A DNA stretch of 64,000 nt, taken from assembly GCA_022601635.1 (NCBI GenBank), contig JAJACG010000024.1, positions 1-64,000 on the forward strand, read 5' to 3'. Shown here piece after piece: positions 1 to 9,842 of the stretch; positions within the stretch are counted from its first letter, which is position 1; the number at the start of each line of letters is the position of its first letter. The notes under the pieces were generated by a model. The model worked only from the letters and a program-made list of their open reading frames with translations, was not told the origin of the DNA and did not search any database. Position numbers and translations under genes: made by a program. This DNA is from Chlamydiales bacterium (GTDB taxonomy: Bacteria > Chlamydiota > Chlamydiia > Chlamydiales > JAAKFR01).

Positions 1-106
1 GTTCTCGCCTCAACTAACCCACAAGGGGTTAGACGTTCCGCTCCGAATTTCCCCTCAATAGAAATCTTGCCGAAATCTCTAGCAAAGTACTTATTCAGTG
101 TCTCCT
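1..106. repeat. Partial copy (cut by window edge) of a MITE-like intergenic repeat; contains CTAACCC-ACAAG-GGGTTAG stem-loop at 14-32 and ends in the TIR ...TTATTCAGTGTCTCCT
   Basis: About 90% identical by eye to 34906-35012; ends at the same TIR sequence. Confidence 0.8.
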
Positions 107-1034
107 AAAGGTGACGTTTCATAATGCGCTCGCGCTTCACAATAAGCGAAGCCGGATCTTGAACAAAAATCACATTGCCCTTCTTACCAAGAGTAATATC
201 AAAGCGCTTTGAAAGACCCAAATCAATACGCTCTAAGAAATTTGCAAGCTCATTCTTATAATAGGTTCGATTTCGAACCTCATCTTTAGGCAGCTTCTTC
301 CGGTTCGCCTCTTGATACTCGATCTGCTCCCACAGCTGCTTTCTAAAGCGACAAATCTCATCAAAATGATTCTGATTAGGCACCAAAACATGCAGCACCT
401 CATCAGAGGCAAACATCAAATTGGCCTTCTTCTGATTCCCACTCACCTTCGTATCTAACGTCACATAGTGCAAGAGCGATGGTGATCCCTTCAACATCCG
501 AAAAAAACAGCGGTGTGCCTCCTTATCACGAAACTCCAATGACGCCAGCTCATCAACAAAGAAGAAGTCCTTCGCCAACTCCCTATAGTGCACAAGCGAA
601 TCCAATATGCGATACTCCGCCTGCGCCACCTCATCAAAGAAGGGCTGTCCACTATAAAGCTCGCGAATAAGACGCGCAGTCGGCTCATAATAAATACTCT
701 CAGATCCCCCCTCCATCACCAGATAGAGGTTAATCCGCGAATTATTTGGCGGACGACCACGATCATAATTCAACTTCGCACTCTTCCCCTCATACTCACC
801 TCGCTTCCTAAGAGAAGATCCTTTCAAAGCTGGAGCGCGCTCCTCCTTCAACTCCTCAAAATGGGCAAGCGCCTGTTTCTGTTCACACTGCTGTGATAAA
901 TTGGTATAACTCTCAAAAGCACTATCCTTCACAGCATCATCAATATGCTGCACCATCTCGCTGCTCGTCAAAATGGCAATTGCTGTCAAAAAAGTCATTG
1001 TTAGTAATAAAGGATTCATACGCGCCCCCCACAA
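105..1034 (-). CDS. Type II secretion/pseudopilus-associated protein (GspK-like position), hydrophobic N-terminus
   Basis: ORF; N-terminal TM segment MNPLLLTMTFLTAIAILTSSEM; end of a gsp gene run with overlapping genes. Confidence 0.6.
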   Translation of the reverse strand: MWGARMNPLLLTMTFLTAIAILTSSEMVQHIDDAVKDSAFESYTNLSQQCEQKQALAHFEELKEERAPALKGSSLRKRGEYEGKSAKLNYDRGRPPNNSRINLYLVMEGGSESIYYEPTARLIRELYSGQPFFDEVAQAEYRILDSLVHYRELAKDFFFVDELASLEFRDKEAHRCFFRMLKGSPSLLHYVTLDTKVSGNQKKANLMFASDEVLHVLVPNQNHFDEICRFRKQLWEQIEYQEANRKKLPKDEVRNRTYYKNELANFLERIDLGLSKRFDITLGKKGNVIFVQDPASLIVKRERIMKRHL

Positions 1035-1600
1035 TAGCTGATCGCTGAACCAAGATCAAAGGCAAAAATAAAAGGCTCCCCCTCATGCACACCCTCAATC
1101 CTCATCAGCGCCGGAAGATGGCTTGAAGTCCAGCTATCAGACCAAAAAGAATGCTCCATATCAACAGGAGGCTGATAGAAACGAAATGAGAGCTTTGTCA
1201 CATCACTCAACAAAATATAGGTCTCAGATGGCTCCTGTCCCTCCATCGGCCAAACACCCAGACAGAGACGCTTCGTTTGTGGATCGTGGTAAAGCCGCCC
1301 TACAACCTCACCCGATAGAGCTGGGTCTTGGCCAATTCCACGATCGAAGGTGAAGACTAAGCTGCCCTTTGAAAGATTGGGCAGTCGCTGGTCACTAGTA
1401 AAAAAGGGCGCTCCAACTGAACCAAACAGCTTGTCCAATCTCTGGTGGCAGTAGCGCTTTTCTACTTTAGGCCACATTCCCTTCTCCATCTGGCCTCGCC
1501 TAGTTGCCATCCTATGATAGCAAAAGCTTAGTGAACCAACCAGCAGAAGTGTCAGAGTAAAAGAGAGTAAAACTTCTAAAAGAGAGAAGCTACGTTTCAT
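1016..1600 (-). CDS. Pseudopilin-like protein (GspJ-like)
   Basis: Prepilin-like N-terminus MKRSFSLLEVLLSFTLTLLLVG; overlaps neighbours in gsp operon. Confidence 0.65.
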   Translation of the reverse strand: MKRSFSLLEVLLSFTLTLLLVGSLSFCYHRMATRRGQMEKGMWPKVEKRYCHQRLDKLFGSVGAPFFTSDQRLPNLSKGSLVFTFDRGIGQDPALSGEVVGRLYHDPQTKRLCLGVWPMEGQEPSETYILLSDVTKLSFRFYQPPVDMEHSFWSDSWTSSHLPALMRIEGVHEGEPFIFAFDLGSAISYCGGRV

Positions 1601-2012
1601 TCATCCGCCCCTCAATATAGAGTGTGTGCGAGCGGTAAGGTGTCTGTACCTGAACCAAAAGACCCTCTTTTTGAAGCGAGGAGCGCTCTGTTCGATCGAC
1701 CTCTAATACTGTGCAGCCATTGGTAGTCACATAGCCCTCTTCAAGCTGATCAAGAGGAATGCACCCCTCAAAAAAATCCTCCTTCACTTTACAAAAGAGC
1801 AGTCTGTCAGTTGAGAAGTTGTCATTTCTCTCAATCCGATTTTTCTGTGCGCGCATAAGCTTGATATTGGGAACAAGCAGGGGAAAGAGAACAAGCGCAA
1901 TCAAAAAGAGAGAGACCGCCAACTCAAGAATGAGAAAGCAGCTCTTGCGGATAGGGCGCATTTTTGCCATATAGAGCCTCCCTCCCTCGTACAATCTTGC
2001 CGGGGTAGCCAA
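1590..2012 (-). CDS. Pseudopilin-like protein (GspI-like)
   Basis: RKSCFLILELAVSLFLIALVLFPLL prepilin-like N-terminus. Confidence 0.55.
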   Translation of the reverse strand: MATPARLYEGGRLYMAKMRPIRKSCFLILELAVSLFLIALVLFPLLVPNIKLMRAQKNRIERNDNFSTDRLLFCKVKEDFFEGCIPLDQLEEGYVTTNGCTVLEVDRTERSSLQKEGLLVQVQTPYRSHTLYIEGRMNET

Positions 2013-2442
2013 GAAGACTCAACGTCACCTGCTGCCTCTTCCCGATCAAAGTGAGCTCACCCCTCGGGCAGCCACCCACCTCGTTATCAAACTGCAGCTC
2101 CAACCGCTCAGTTGTCTGCCCATCAAACGCGATCTGCTTGATCTGCGAGAAAGGCTTTGGATTTCTGATCCACCTCTTTGGCAGGGAGCAACCAGGATCA
2201 ATTGAGAGCTGATTACCCTCAATCACAAGGTTGATTGCCATATCACAGTCAAAGACAAGCTCCTGCACAAGCGCCAGCTTCTGCTCAACAAGCAGCACCT
2301 CTTTCTCAAAGCGCTGCTTAGAAAGAAAAGCTGGAATAGCCAGACATAGAGCTGTCGTCGCAAAAGCGACAAGCGCCAGTGCAAGCACTATCTCTAAAAG
2401 TGTGAAACTACGCCTTTTTCTCATTTTTCTTCTTAAATGCAT
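1924..2442 (-). CDS. Pseudopilin-like protein (GspH-like)
   Basis: KRRSFTLLEIVLALALVAFATTAL N-terminus. Confidence 0.65.
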   Translation of the reverse strand: MHLRRKMRKRRSFTLLEIVLALALVAFATTALCLAIPAFLSKQRFEKEVLLVEQKLALVQELVFDCDMAINLVIEGNQLSIDPGCSLPKRWIRNPKPFSQIKQIAFDGQTTERLELQFDNEVGGCPRGELTLIGKRQQVTLSLLGYPGKIVRGREALYGKNAPYPQELLSHS

Positions 2443-2788
2443 CCAGCTTGGCAGAACGAACCTCTACCTCATCATCACCAGTCGCTGAAACTTCAAACTC
2501 CTTGTTCCAACCATCCTTGCAAAGCTCATTCGCATTTTTCACCATCGATGATGAGGCAACAACCTCCTTCCAACGCGTCACAACTTCACTCAACTCTTTA
2601 CCAGTTTGCGCTGTCTCGAGAAGCAAAATATCCTGCACACGCAAAATGTTCTGCTCACTCTTAAAAGCGCGCCCCTGATCCATACTTCCACGCATATTGA
2701 AGGCAAGAGTACCCCCAATAATACCGATCAATAGGATCACAATCATAATCTCAATCAACGTGATTGAGCGCTTTTTCTTCTTCTTCAT
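2408..2788 (-). CDS. gspG: Major pseudopilin GspG
   Basis: KKRSITLIEIMIVILLIGIIGGTLAFN prepilin motif, size, position next to gspF. Confidence 0.8.
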   Translation of the reverse strand: MKKKKKRSITLIEIMIVILLIGIIGGTLAFNMRGSMDQGRAFKSEQNILRVQDILLLETAQTGKELSEVVTRWKEVVASSSMVKNANELCKDGWNKEFEVSATGDDEVEVRSAKLDAFKKKNEKKA

Positions 2789-3972
2789 TAAAAACCTCCC
2801 ATAAAACCGCTCACATCTGTCAACGGCAGTAAGATTGCCAACATAATCAGCCCCACTACAGCGCCGAGAAATAGTAAAATAACTGGCTGCGCCAAAACGC
2901 AGATACGGCCAAGCAGCTTCTCCATCTCCTCCTCATACAGATCCGCTACCTTGCCTAGCATACCCGATAAATTACCCCCCTCCTCACCAACTTGCAGCAT
3001 GCGCGGCACCATCTGAGGCACCCAGCTCGCCTTTGCCAACTCCACACTCAGCGAGCTACCCTCAATAATTCTCTGCTCCGCTCGCTCAATCGAACTCTCC
3101 AAGAGAGGCTGCTTCATTACACCACGCGCTATCTGTAGCGCCGAAATAATCGAAACACCCCCCTCCAACAAACTGCCCATCGTACGGCAAAAACGGGCCA
3201 AGGCTGTCTGAATAATCACCCGCTTTACAACTGGAATATGCAAGACAGCTCGATCAAAGTAGTCGCGCTTTTTGCGCCAATAATATAATGCCGCAGCGAC
3301 AGTAGCCCCCATGAGCGGCAAATAGATCGGCCATCCCCTTGTCACTATATGGCTGCCAAAGAAGACAATCCTCGTAAATCGATTGACCTCCATATCGGCG
3401 AAAAGTACCTCCAAAGAGGGCACCACATAGGTGAGCAGCACAACAATCAGTAGAAATGAAAATGAGAGCAAAATCAGAGGATATAGCGAGGCTGTCAGAA
3501 GCTGCTTCTTCAGCCGGCTCCGCTTTTGCAGAAGGTGACTCAGCTTTTGTAGTGTCTCGTCCAACCTCCCACACGACTCTCCAGCTGCCACCATCGAAAC
3601 ATAGAGCTGATCAAAGCTTTTGGGCGCCTTTGCCATCGCATCTGCTAAGCTGCTGCCTTCACGAATCTCATCGCACAGCATGCTTATGGTTGGGAAAAAG
3701 GAGGCTGCTGAATACTGCTCCTTTAACGAGAGTAAGCTCTCAAAGAGGGGAATTTTGGCCTCAAGAAGATGGCCCAACGCCGATGTAAAAAGCGCAAGTT
3801 GTTCACTAGAAAGATCAGTTGATTTTGTGCGCAGCGTTCTCTTTTGACGCATCGAGATGACATAGATGCCATCTAGCATCAGCCTCTCTTTCGCCTCTTG
3901 CAGCGAGCTAGCTTCTATGACCCCCGACCTCTTCTGACCTTCGCGGTTGAGATAGCGGTAGCTCACTTTCAT
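2788..3972 (-). CDS. gspF: Type II secretion inner membrane protein GspF
   Basis: GspF-type domains (MVAAGESCGRLDETLQKL / MLQVGEEGGNLSGML), TM helices. Confidence 0.93.
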   Translation of the reverse strand: MKVSYRYLNREGQKRSGVIEASSLQEAKERLMLDGIYVISMRQKRTLRTKSTDLSSEQLALFTSALGHLLEAKIPLFESLLSLKEQYSAASFFPTISMLCDEIREGSSLADAMAKAPKSFDQLYVSMVAAGESCGRLDETLQKLSHLLQKRSRLKKQLLTASLYPLILLSFSFLLIVVLLTYVVPSLEVLFADMEVNRFTRIVFFGSHIVTRGWPIYLPLMGATVAAALYYWRKKRDYFDRAVLHIPVVKRVIIQTALARFCRTMGSLLEGGVSIISALQIARGVMKQPLLESSIERAEQRIIEGSSLSVELAKASWVPQMVPRMLQVGEEGGNLSGMLGKVADLYEEEMEKLLGRICVLAQPVILLFLGAVVGLIMLAILLPLTDVSGFMGGF

Positions 3973-3975
3973 CTT

Positions 3976-5541
3976 CTAGTTTCTCCTCGAAACTCGGAGA
4001 ACCTCCGAGGTGGTCGTCACCCCAGCCCGTACCAAATGAGCCCCATGCTCCACCAAAAAGAGCATCCCCTTCTGCTTCGCTACCTCACGCAGCTGCGCAG
4101 CTGTCGCCCCCTTCGCAATCGCAGATTGCATCGCCGTATCAACCGTTAGAAGCTCATAGATGCCATGACGCCCTTTGTAACCACTATTATGACACTTCGC
4201 ACAGCCATTTCCCTTATAGAGAACGCCACCATTGAGCTTCTCACGACTAAGGCCCAGCTGCTGCAACTCCTTATCAGTAGGTATATAACGATCACGACAA
4301 AAGCGACAAACTTTGCGCACCAAACGCTGCGCTAATACAGCAACTATCGAAGAGGAAAGCAGGTAAGGCTCAATCCCCATATCGATTAATCGCGGAATCG
4401 CCGATGCTGCATCATTGGTATGCAGCGTCGAAAAGACCATATGTCCGGTCAGTGCTGCTTGAATCGCAATCTCAGCAGTCTCCTGATCACGAATCTCACC
4501 AATCATCACAAGGTCAGGGTCTTGACGCAAGATATGGCGCAAACCGGTTGCAAAATTGAGGCCAATCTTTGGATGGACAGCAATCTGACCAATTCCTTTG
4601 AGCTTATACTCAACAGGATCCTCAATCGTCATGATATTCTTCTCTTCATTGTAGGTATCTGTCAAGGCGCTGTACAGGGTCGTCGTCTTACCACTACCCG
4701 TTGGGCCTGTCACCAAGACGATCCCCTCAGGAAGTGCGATCATCTTGCGAAATTGATCCAAAACAGAGGGGAGCATACCGATTTGATCCAACTCAATTGC
4801 ATTGGCCTTGTCCAAAATACGCAAAACGATGCGCTCACCATGCGCCACAGGAACGGTGCTCACACGCAAATCAATCTCTCGGCCACCCATCGTCAGCTTG
4901 ATCCGTCCATCTTGTGGGAGACGATGCTCGGCAATGTCCAGCCTCGCTAGAACCTTGATTCGAGTCAGCAGCTGATTTTGGTATTCAGGAGCTGGAAAGT
5001 GGCGCGGCTGCAGGACACCATCGATGCGGTAGCGCACTCGTAGATCATTTTCAAAGGGCTCAAAATGAATATCAGAGGCGCCCTGACCAATTGCTTCGCT
5101 CAAGATTAGGTTGAGCAGTTTGATGATTGGCGCTTCACCCTCGACAGTCTCAAGTAGATCATAGTCCTCACTCAGGCGGTCGCCTGTTTGCTCCTTCGCT
5201 TCCTGTGAGAGATCTTCAATAAATCTAGAGGTTGAGCCCTCCTTCTGATGGTAGCAGAGGTTGATCGCTCCTAGGAGCTCCTCATGCGGCACAAAAATGG
5301 AGTGAATCTCCTTCTCAAAGATCAGACGTAGCTCATCAAAGGCATTGATATTAAGCGGTTCCGAGGTGGCAACAGTGACCTGACCATCCGATTCATGAAT
5401 TGGCAGAACGCTATTTTTTTTGACAAAGGTGTAGGGAAGACGCTTCTCGATATCTGGCATGAGCGGGTGGTCGGCAAGTGAATTCATCACCTCCATTCCC
5501 AAGGACTGTGCCAAAGCAAGTGGGTCACTCTCTACTGTCAT
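3976..5541 (-). CDS. gspE: Type II secretion ATPase GspE
   Basis: Walker A GPTGSGKTTTLYSAL, IRDQETAEIAIQAALTGHMVFSTLHTNDA, CxxC...CxxC zinc motif. Confidence 0.96.
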   Translation of the reverse strand: MTVESDPLALAQSLGMEVMNSLADHPLMPDIEKRLPYTFVKKNSVLPIHESDGQVTVATSEPLNINAFDELRLIFEKEIHSIFVPHEELLGAINLCYHQKEGSTSRFIEDLSQEAKEQTGDRLSEDYDLLETVEGEAPIIKLLNLILSEAIGQGASDIHFEPFENDLRVRYRIDGVLQPRHFPAPEYQNQLLTRIKVLARLDIAEHRLPQDGRIKLTMGGREIDLRVSTVPVAHGERIVLRILDKANAIELDQIGMLPSVLDQFRKMIALPEGIVLVTGPTGSGKTTTLYSALTDTYNEEKNIMTIEDPVEYKLKGIGQIAVHPKIGLNFATGLRHILRQDPDLVMIGEIRDQETAEIAIQAALTGHMVFSTLHTNDAASAIPRLIDMGIEPYLLSSSIVAVLAQRLVRKVCRFCRDRYIPTDKELQQLGLSREKLNGGVLYKGNGCAKCHNSGYKGRHGIYELLTVDTAMQSAIAKGATAAQLREVAKQKGMLFLVEHGAHLVRAGVTTTSEVLRVSRRN

Positions 5542-7793
5542 CTACCGTCATACTCCTCATTCAATGTGCGAATTGCGCTTGTCTGTGTTTTCTTGCGTCC
5601 AAAGAGTGTCGTCATGCTGCCCTCGAAAAATCGCTTTTTTGCACGTCCCTTTGCTTCAACTAGCTCATGGAAAAATTCCGGTACATCGCCAGGTCTCTTG
5701 TTCAGCTCTTCTAGCTGCGCTTTTTGGGTCGCCTCACCTGGATCACCAATGATATGCGGCGTAATGAAGAGGAACATCTCCGTTGAAGTGTCACTCATAT
5801 CTGTTGTTGAGAAGAGCTTGCCAATACCAGGGATCTCACCCAAAAATGGGATGCTATCTTTGTTATCATGGCTATTTTTCTGGCGCAGACCACCTAGGAT
5901 CAGCGTCTCACCATCTGCAATACGCACATGGTTTTTGATATGCCGTCTCGTCACATCGGGACGGTCATCTTTGTTGCGCTTTGTTGTATCAAACGAGATG
6001 TCTGTGTCTAGCGTAACAAAGCCCTCTTCACCCTCTTCAATATTGATGGTAGGCGTGACCTCGATGATGATGCCATATTGGGCACGGTTATAGACGCGGC
6101 CATTTTTATCATTAGCACCTGCATCGATCGAGATCTCCTCAACGATAGCAAATTGCGCCGGCGTCTGGTTCATCGTTGTGATCGATGGACTTGCATTGAT
6201 CTGCACATCATCTTGGGAAAGCAGAAATTGGTAGGCGATATTGTGCGGAGGCACACCATTCTTCTCTTTGCTACGGCTAATGAAGAATTCCAAAATTCCA
6301 GTGCCACCGCCGTTGAAGGTAACCGCGGCTTTTGCAGCCTTGGCTGCTTCGCTTCCAATGTGAAGCAGGTTGAGACCAGACTTATTCTTGTTGGTCAGCT
6401 TCTTTTCAAAGAGAAGCACCTCGAGCTGTACCATTCGCTTCGGAACATCCAGCTTTTTCAAAAGCTCTTTGATTTTTGGAAGGGCATTGATCTCAACAAC
6501 CATAATGATGGCGCCTGTTTTGGCGTCCACGATAAAGTTGTTGCGTCCATCTGCAGTCTTGTGTGACTTCTGACTCGTTGCTGGTCCCACCACTTTGTTG
6601 GCAATTGGCAAAGAGGAGTCTTTCTTTTCCTCCTTTTTCTCACCAACTGTAGGCAGCTTTCCAGTAAAATCACCCTTCGATAGAAGGTCGTAAACCTTGG
6701 CTAAAACTGTGGCAAGCTCTTCAGCATCACTATGCTTTGCTGTGTACCAGAAGATCGTCTTCTCTTGCGGATCTTCGATCTGACTCTCAAGATTGCGAAT
6801 CAGCTTCTGCGCCTTTTTTACCTCTTCCTTCGTTCCACTTAAAAAGAGACTATGTCCCATATTTTCCAATTTCATCACACGCAATGAGGAGCTATCACTC
6901 GCCCCATGCCCCTCATGAAAGGCTGAATTGAGAATGCGTTCCATCTGTGACGCATCCATGCGCGATAGTTTGACCACTTGAAAGTCTTGGCAGCCATTAC
7001 CGCTCTTGATGAAGCTATGAAGCTTCAATACCTCAATCACCTCATGCGCCAAACCTGTAATATAGAGCTTCCCCCCTATTGCCTGAATGTCGGTGGAAGC
7101 TAGGTTAGTAAAGCGCTGTAGATGGCTCATCATTGGCCGAGGATCTGTCTCATCAGGCGTCAAAACAAAGCAGACCTTTGCCCTTGTAGGCAGAAGTGCT
7201 AGCTCATCTGGATTCTCGGTAATCAGGTCAATTGCAGAGAGATCAGCGCGCATAAAGTAGAGCTCACGCAAATAGGCGTTGTGCTGCTTCACTCCAATGC
7301 CATATTGCGCCAAAATAAGCTCCAAACAGTCACTCCACGATTCGCGTGGAATAGGAAGGTTAGAGTTGAGAGAGCAGTGAATCATACCAATATCGGGTGG
7401 AACCATATAGAGATAGTCAGCAGTACCGTAGTCCATCACAAGCTGCAGAACCGTCGACTCTGGCTGATGCCAGAGCGCATGAGTCTCCCCAAATTGTGAA
7501 GAGGCAGTCTCATGACGCCACATCTCCTCAATCTCATTGATCTCACCGCGCAGCTGACGCACTTTGCCCAGCAGCTCTTGATGATCCCCATCTAAAGCCT
7601 CCGCAGAATAGAGCTCAGCCAACTCAGCTCTTTTTTGCGCTAGCGCTTCATTAACATATTGCAGTGACTCAATGCGCTGCGCATCAAGATCAGAGCTAAA
7701 CTCACTGCCACCAAGACTGAGTTTTTTCTCAGCAATGGTCTGGCCCAAAAGTGGAGCTGTTAGGGAAAGTGAGAAAAGAAACCACTTCTTCAT
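5538..7793 (-). CDS. gspD: Type II secretion secretin GspD
   Basis: Signal peptide; secretin core ...ADGETLILGGLRQKNSHDNKDSIPFLGEIPGIGKLFST. Confidence 0.93.
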   Translation of the reverse strand: MKKWFLFSLSLTAPLLGQTIAEKKLSLGGSEFSSDLDAQRIESLQYVNEALAQKRAELAELYSAEALDGDHQELLGKVRQLRGEINEIEEMWRHETASSQFGETHALWHQPESTVLQLVMDYGTADYLYMVPPDIGMIHCSLNSNLPIPRESWSDCLELILAQYGIGVKQHNAYLRELYFMRADLSAIDLITENPDELALLPTRAKVCFVLTPDETDPRPMMSHLQRFTNLASTDIQAIGGKLYITGLAHEVIEVLKLHSFIKSGNGCQDFQVVKLSRMDASQMERILNSAFHEGHGASDSSSLRVMKLENMGHSLFLSGTKEEVKKAQKLIRNLESQIEDPQEKTIFWYTAKHSDAEELATVLAKVYDLLSKGDFTGKLPTVGEKKEEKKDSSLPIANKVVGPATSQKSHKTADGRNNFIVDAKTGAIIMVVEINALPKIKELLKKLDVPKRMVQLEVLLFEKKLTNKNKSGLNLLHIGSEAAKAAKAAVTFNGGGTGILEFFISRSKEKNGVPPHNIAYQFLLSQDDVQINASPSITTMNQTPAQFAIVEEISIDAGANDKNGRVYNRAQYGIIIEVTPTINIEEGEEGFVTLDTDISFDTTKRNKDDRPDVTRRHIKNHVRIADGETLILGGLRQKNSHDNKDSIPFLGEIPGIGKLFSTTDMSDTSTEMFLFITPHIIGDPGEATQKAQLEELNKRPGDVPEFFHELVEAKGRAKKRFFEGSMTTLFGRKKTQTSAIRTLNEEYDGR

Positions 7794-9148
7794 TCTAAAT
7801 CATCCTCAAAATCAAATTGATTGTTTTGCCTCAAAGGTGCCGTAGGCGGCATCGAATAGCTGTTTGCCAAAGAGGAGTTGGAGGTTGTCGAAAGTTCAAT
7901 CGCTTCTACTTCAGTTCGTGATGTGTTGAACAGCTGACCTGTCAACACCTGCTTTCCATTCTGCTTGATCAGTTTGTCTAAAATCAAAAGGGGACCCTGC
8001 AAACGATTCTCCACAAAGTCGTCAATCAACTCTGGAGAACTGAGCGAGATCCACCCCTCTTCTGTAAGCACGAGCCAGTCGTGCGGCTGCAATATGAGAC
8101 GCTCATTGTGAGACTCAACTATAAACTTAGCCCATGTCTTCGCCCCAATAAACTTAAACTCCTCATCGAGGTTGGGCAACCCATGCAGATCCTTCGCCCG
8201 CACAAGCGTCATCAACGTCTTGCCACGTCCCTCTGGATCCCACAACTCAAATGAGATGAGCCTCTCTTCTACCTTCTTCACCACCAAAAGCGGTAGACCC
8301 ACTGTAGTTTGCCCCTCAACTGGCTGCCACTTGTGATCCTGCCAAACAAGCTGCGTCCCTACCGAGACAAAACAGCTATAGGATTCCTCCTGGCCAAAGT
8401 CGATTCGTTCCTTGTTCCACGTGGAAGCAAACTCCTCTCCACCATGCTCCTCCAAAAAGAGATCTTGACCCACCCAGCGCGCTTTTTGGCGAATCAGCAG
8501 TGTAGAATCGACACGGGTACCATCGAGCTCCCATCCCATCTGCTTCAATCTGGGGATCTCCCTCGAGGTAAGGTGAAAGGAGTGGTTGCTAATCGGAGAA
8601 GAGATCAAGTCACCATGCTCATCCAACATATTAACAATAATCTGTAATGAGGTGGCTGATGCCGCTCCAAACTCCAACCACAATGTGGTAGGCAGGTTTT
8701 CAGGGCTAAAGCTATAGCTCGATAGAGCGTCTCCCCGCTGTGTAAAGATCCGGCCAGTCGCATCTTGCAGCGGTGCTCCATTGTAAAGCAGGTAGACAGG
8801 CTCTGATAGGTCAAAGGCTTCAATTCTCTCTTGACCTTGGATAGAGAGGTGGACAAGCTTTTGATTGACTGGGATATCGGGCCTTTGGACAAATCCGTAG
8901 TAGAGAAGCTCATTATTGAGATCGGGCAGCTGCATTTTGGGCTCATTCCACTCCAAAGCGAAGGGGCCTTTATGGAATCCCTCTAAACAGGAGCTATCAA
9001 ATCCACTTTTGGGAAGCTCTTTGAGGGTGGTCGGATTTTGGGGTGGAGTCCACGGCTCTTGATTTGGTATCGCTAGAAAGACGGTACCAAAAAGAGCTGC
9101 AACTATGAGAGCGGCTAGTGTAAGGTTAATAAACGGAAACCAACGCAT
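7790..9148 (-). CDS. Uncharacterised single-TM protein at the head of the gsp operon (GspC-like position)
   Basis: ORF with likely start MRWFPFINLTLAALIVAALF; overlaps gspD start. Confidence 0.6.
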   Translation of the reverse strand: MRWFPFINLTLAALIVAALFGTVFLAIPNQEPWTPPQNPTTLKELPKSGFDSSCLEGFHKGPFALEWNEPKMQLPDLNNELLYYGFVQRPDIPVNQKLVHLSIQGQERIEAFDLSEPVYLLYNGAPLQDATGRIFTQRGDALSSYSFSPENLPTTLWLEFGAASATSLQIIVNMLDEHGDLISSPISNHSFHLTSREIPRLKQMGWELDGTRVDSTLLIRQKARWVGQDLFLEEHGGEEFASTWNKERIDFGQEESYSCFVSVGTQLVWQDHKWQPVEGQTTVGLPLLVVKKVEERLISFELWDPEGRGKTLMTLVRAKDLHGLPNLDEEFKFIGAKTWAKFIVESHNERLILQPHDWLVLTEEGWISLSSPELIDDFVENRLQGPLLILDKLIKQNGKQVLTGQLFNTSRTEVEAIELSTTSNSSLANSYSMPPTAPLRQNNQFDFEDDLE

Positions 9149-9278
9149 AATTACCCAGTATTTAACGGGAGAAGAATAACCTAAGTCTCGAATAAATAGC
9201 AACATAGTATGAATTATTTTAATACTATCTTTAAGACTGTGGATTGACATTTATTAAGAAATCCTTTAACATATCTTT

Positions 9279-9842
9279 ATGAGACTCTCTTGTTTAGAAT
9301 CAAATTCGCAGTTGCCTCCGAGGCGCATCGAGGAGCCGATCTCTCTGACGTTATTAACTGTGGCAGTATTAGCAGCGACCGCGATGGTTTTTGGGGCGCT
9401 CTCTGCGAGGTATGGCGGTCCACTGGTGGATTATTTGGGTAAAAAGGCGGTTGTCCCGACCTTCTTTACGGGCCAGGCGGTGATGCTGGTGGCTCTTGCC
9501 TGTTTAATTGGACGCAAGCCTTGGAAGCGGGATCCAGTTGGGAATTCAATTGTGGATTCAGAGAATTCAATTAGCGATTCTGCTCCAGAGATAGATTTCG
9601 TCCAACTTCTGCAAAGGTGGGCTTTTGAAGAGAGAGCCGATGAGTGTGTTCTTCGGTATAGTTCTGAAGAGATTCGTATTCCTGTGAAGGGTTTTGCTTG
9701 TGCCCCGGGGCAAATCGTGAAAATAGGCCCACTTCTACAATATAAGATTACAGACAAAGAGTTGCTACCTATGATCCCCGAGAGCTATCAAAGGATATGG
9801 GATCATTTTAAGGAGCTCCTGCAAGATGTCGAGCAACCGTAG
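9279..9842 (+). CDS. Uncharacterised membrane protein with two predicted TM segments
   Basis: ORF; hydrophobic segments TLLTVAVLAATAMVFGALSA and AVMLVALACLIG; 3' end overlaps sctT convergently. Confidence 0.5.
   Translation: MRLSCLESNSQLPPRRIEEPISLTLLTVAVLAATAMVFGALSARYGGPLVDYLGKKAVVPTFFTGQAVMLVALACLIGRKPWKRDPVGNSIVDSENSISDSAPEIDFVQLLQRWAFEERADECVLRYSSEEIRIPVKGFACAPGQIVKIGPLLQYKITDKELLPMIPESYQRIWDHFKELLQDVEQP

Noticed and set aside
479-896. Plus-strand ORFs antisense to the gsp locus
   Set aside because: Lie wholly opposite a better-supported gene, low-complexity Pro/Ser/His/Arg translations typical of antisense frames.
4420-4950. 176-aa plus-strand ORF antisense to gspE
   Set aside because: Entirely antisense to a strongly conserved ATPase; no recognisable motif.
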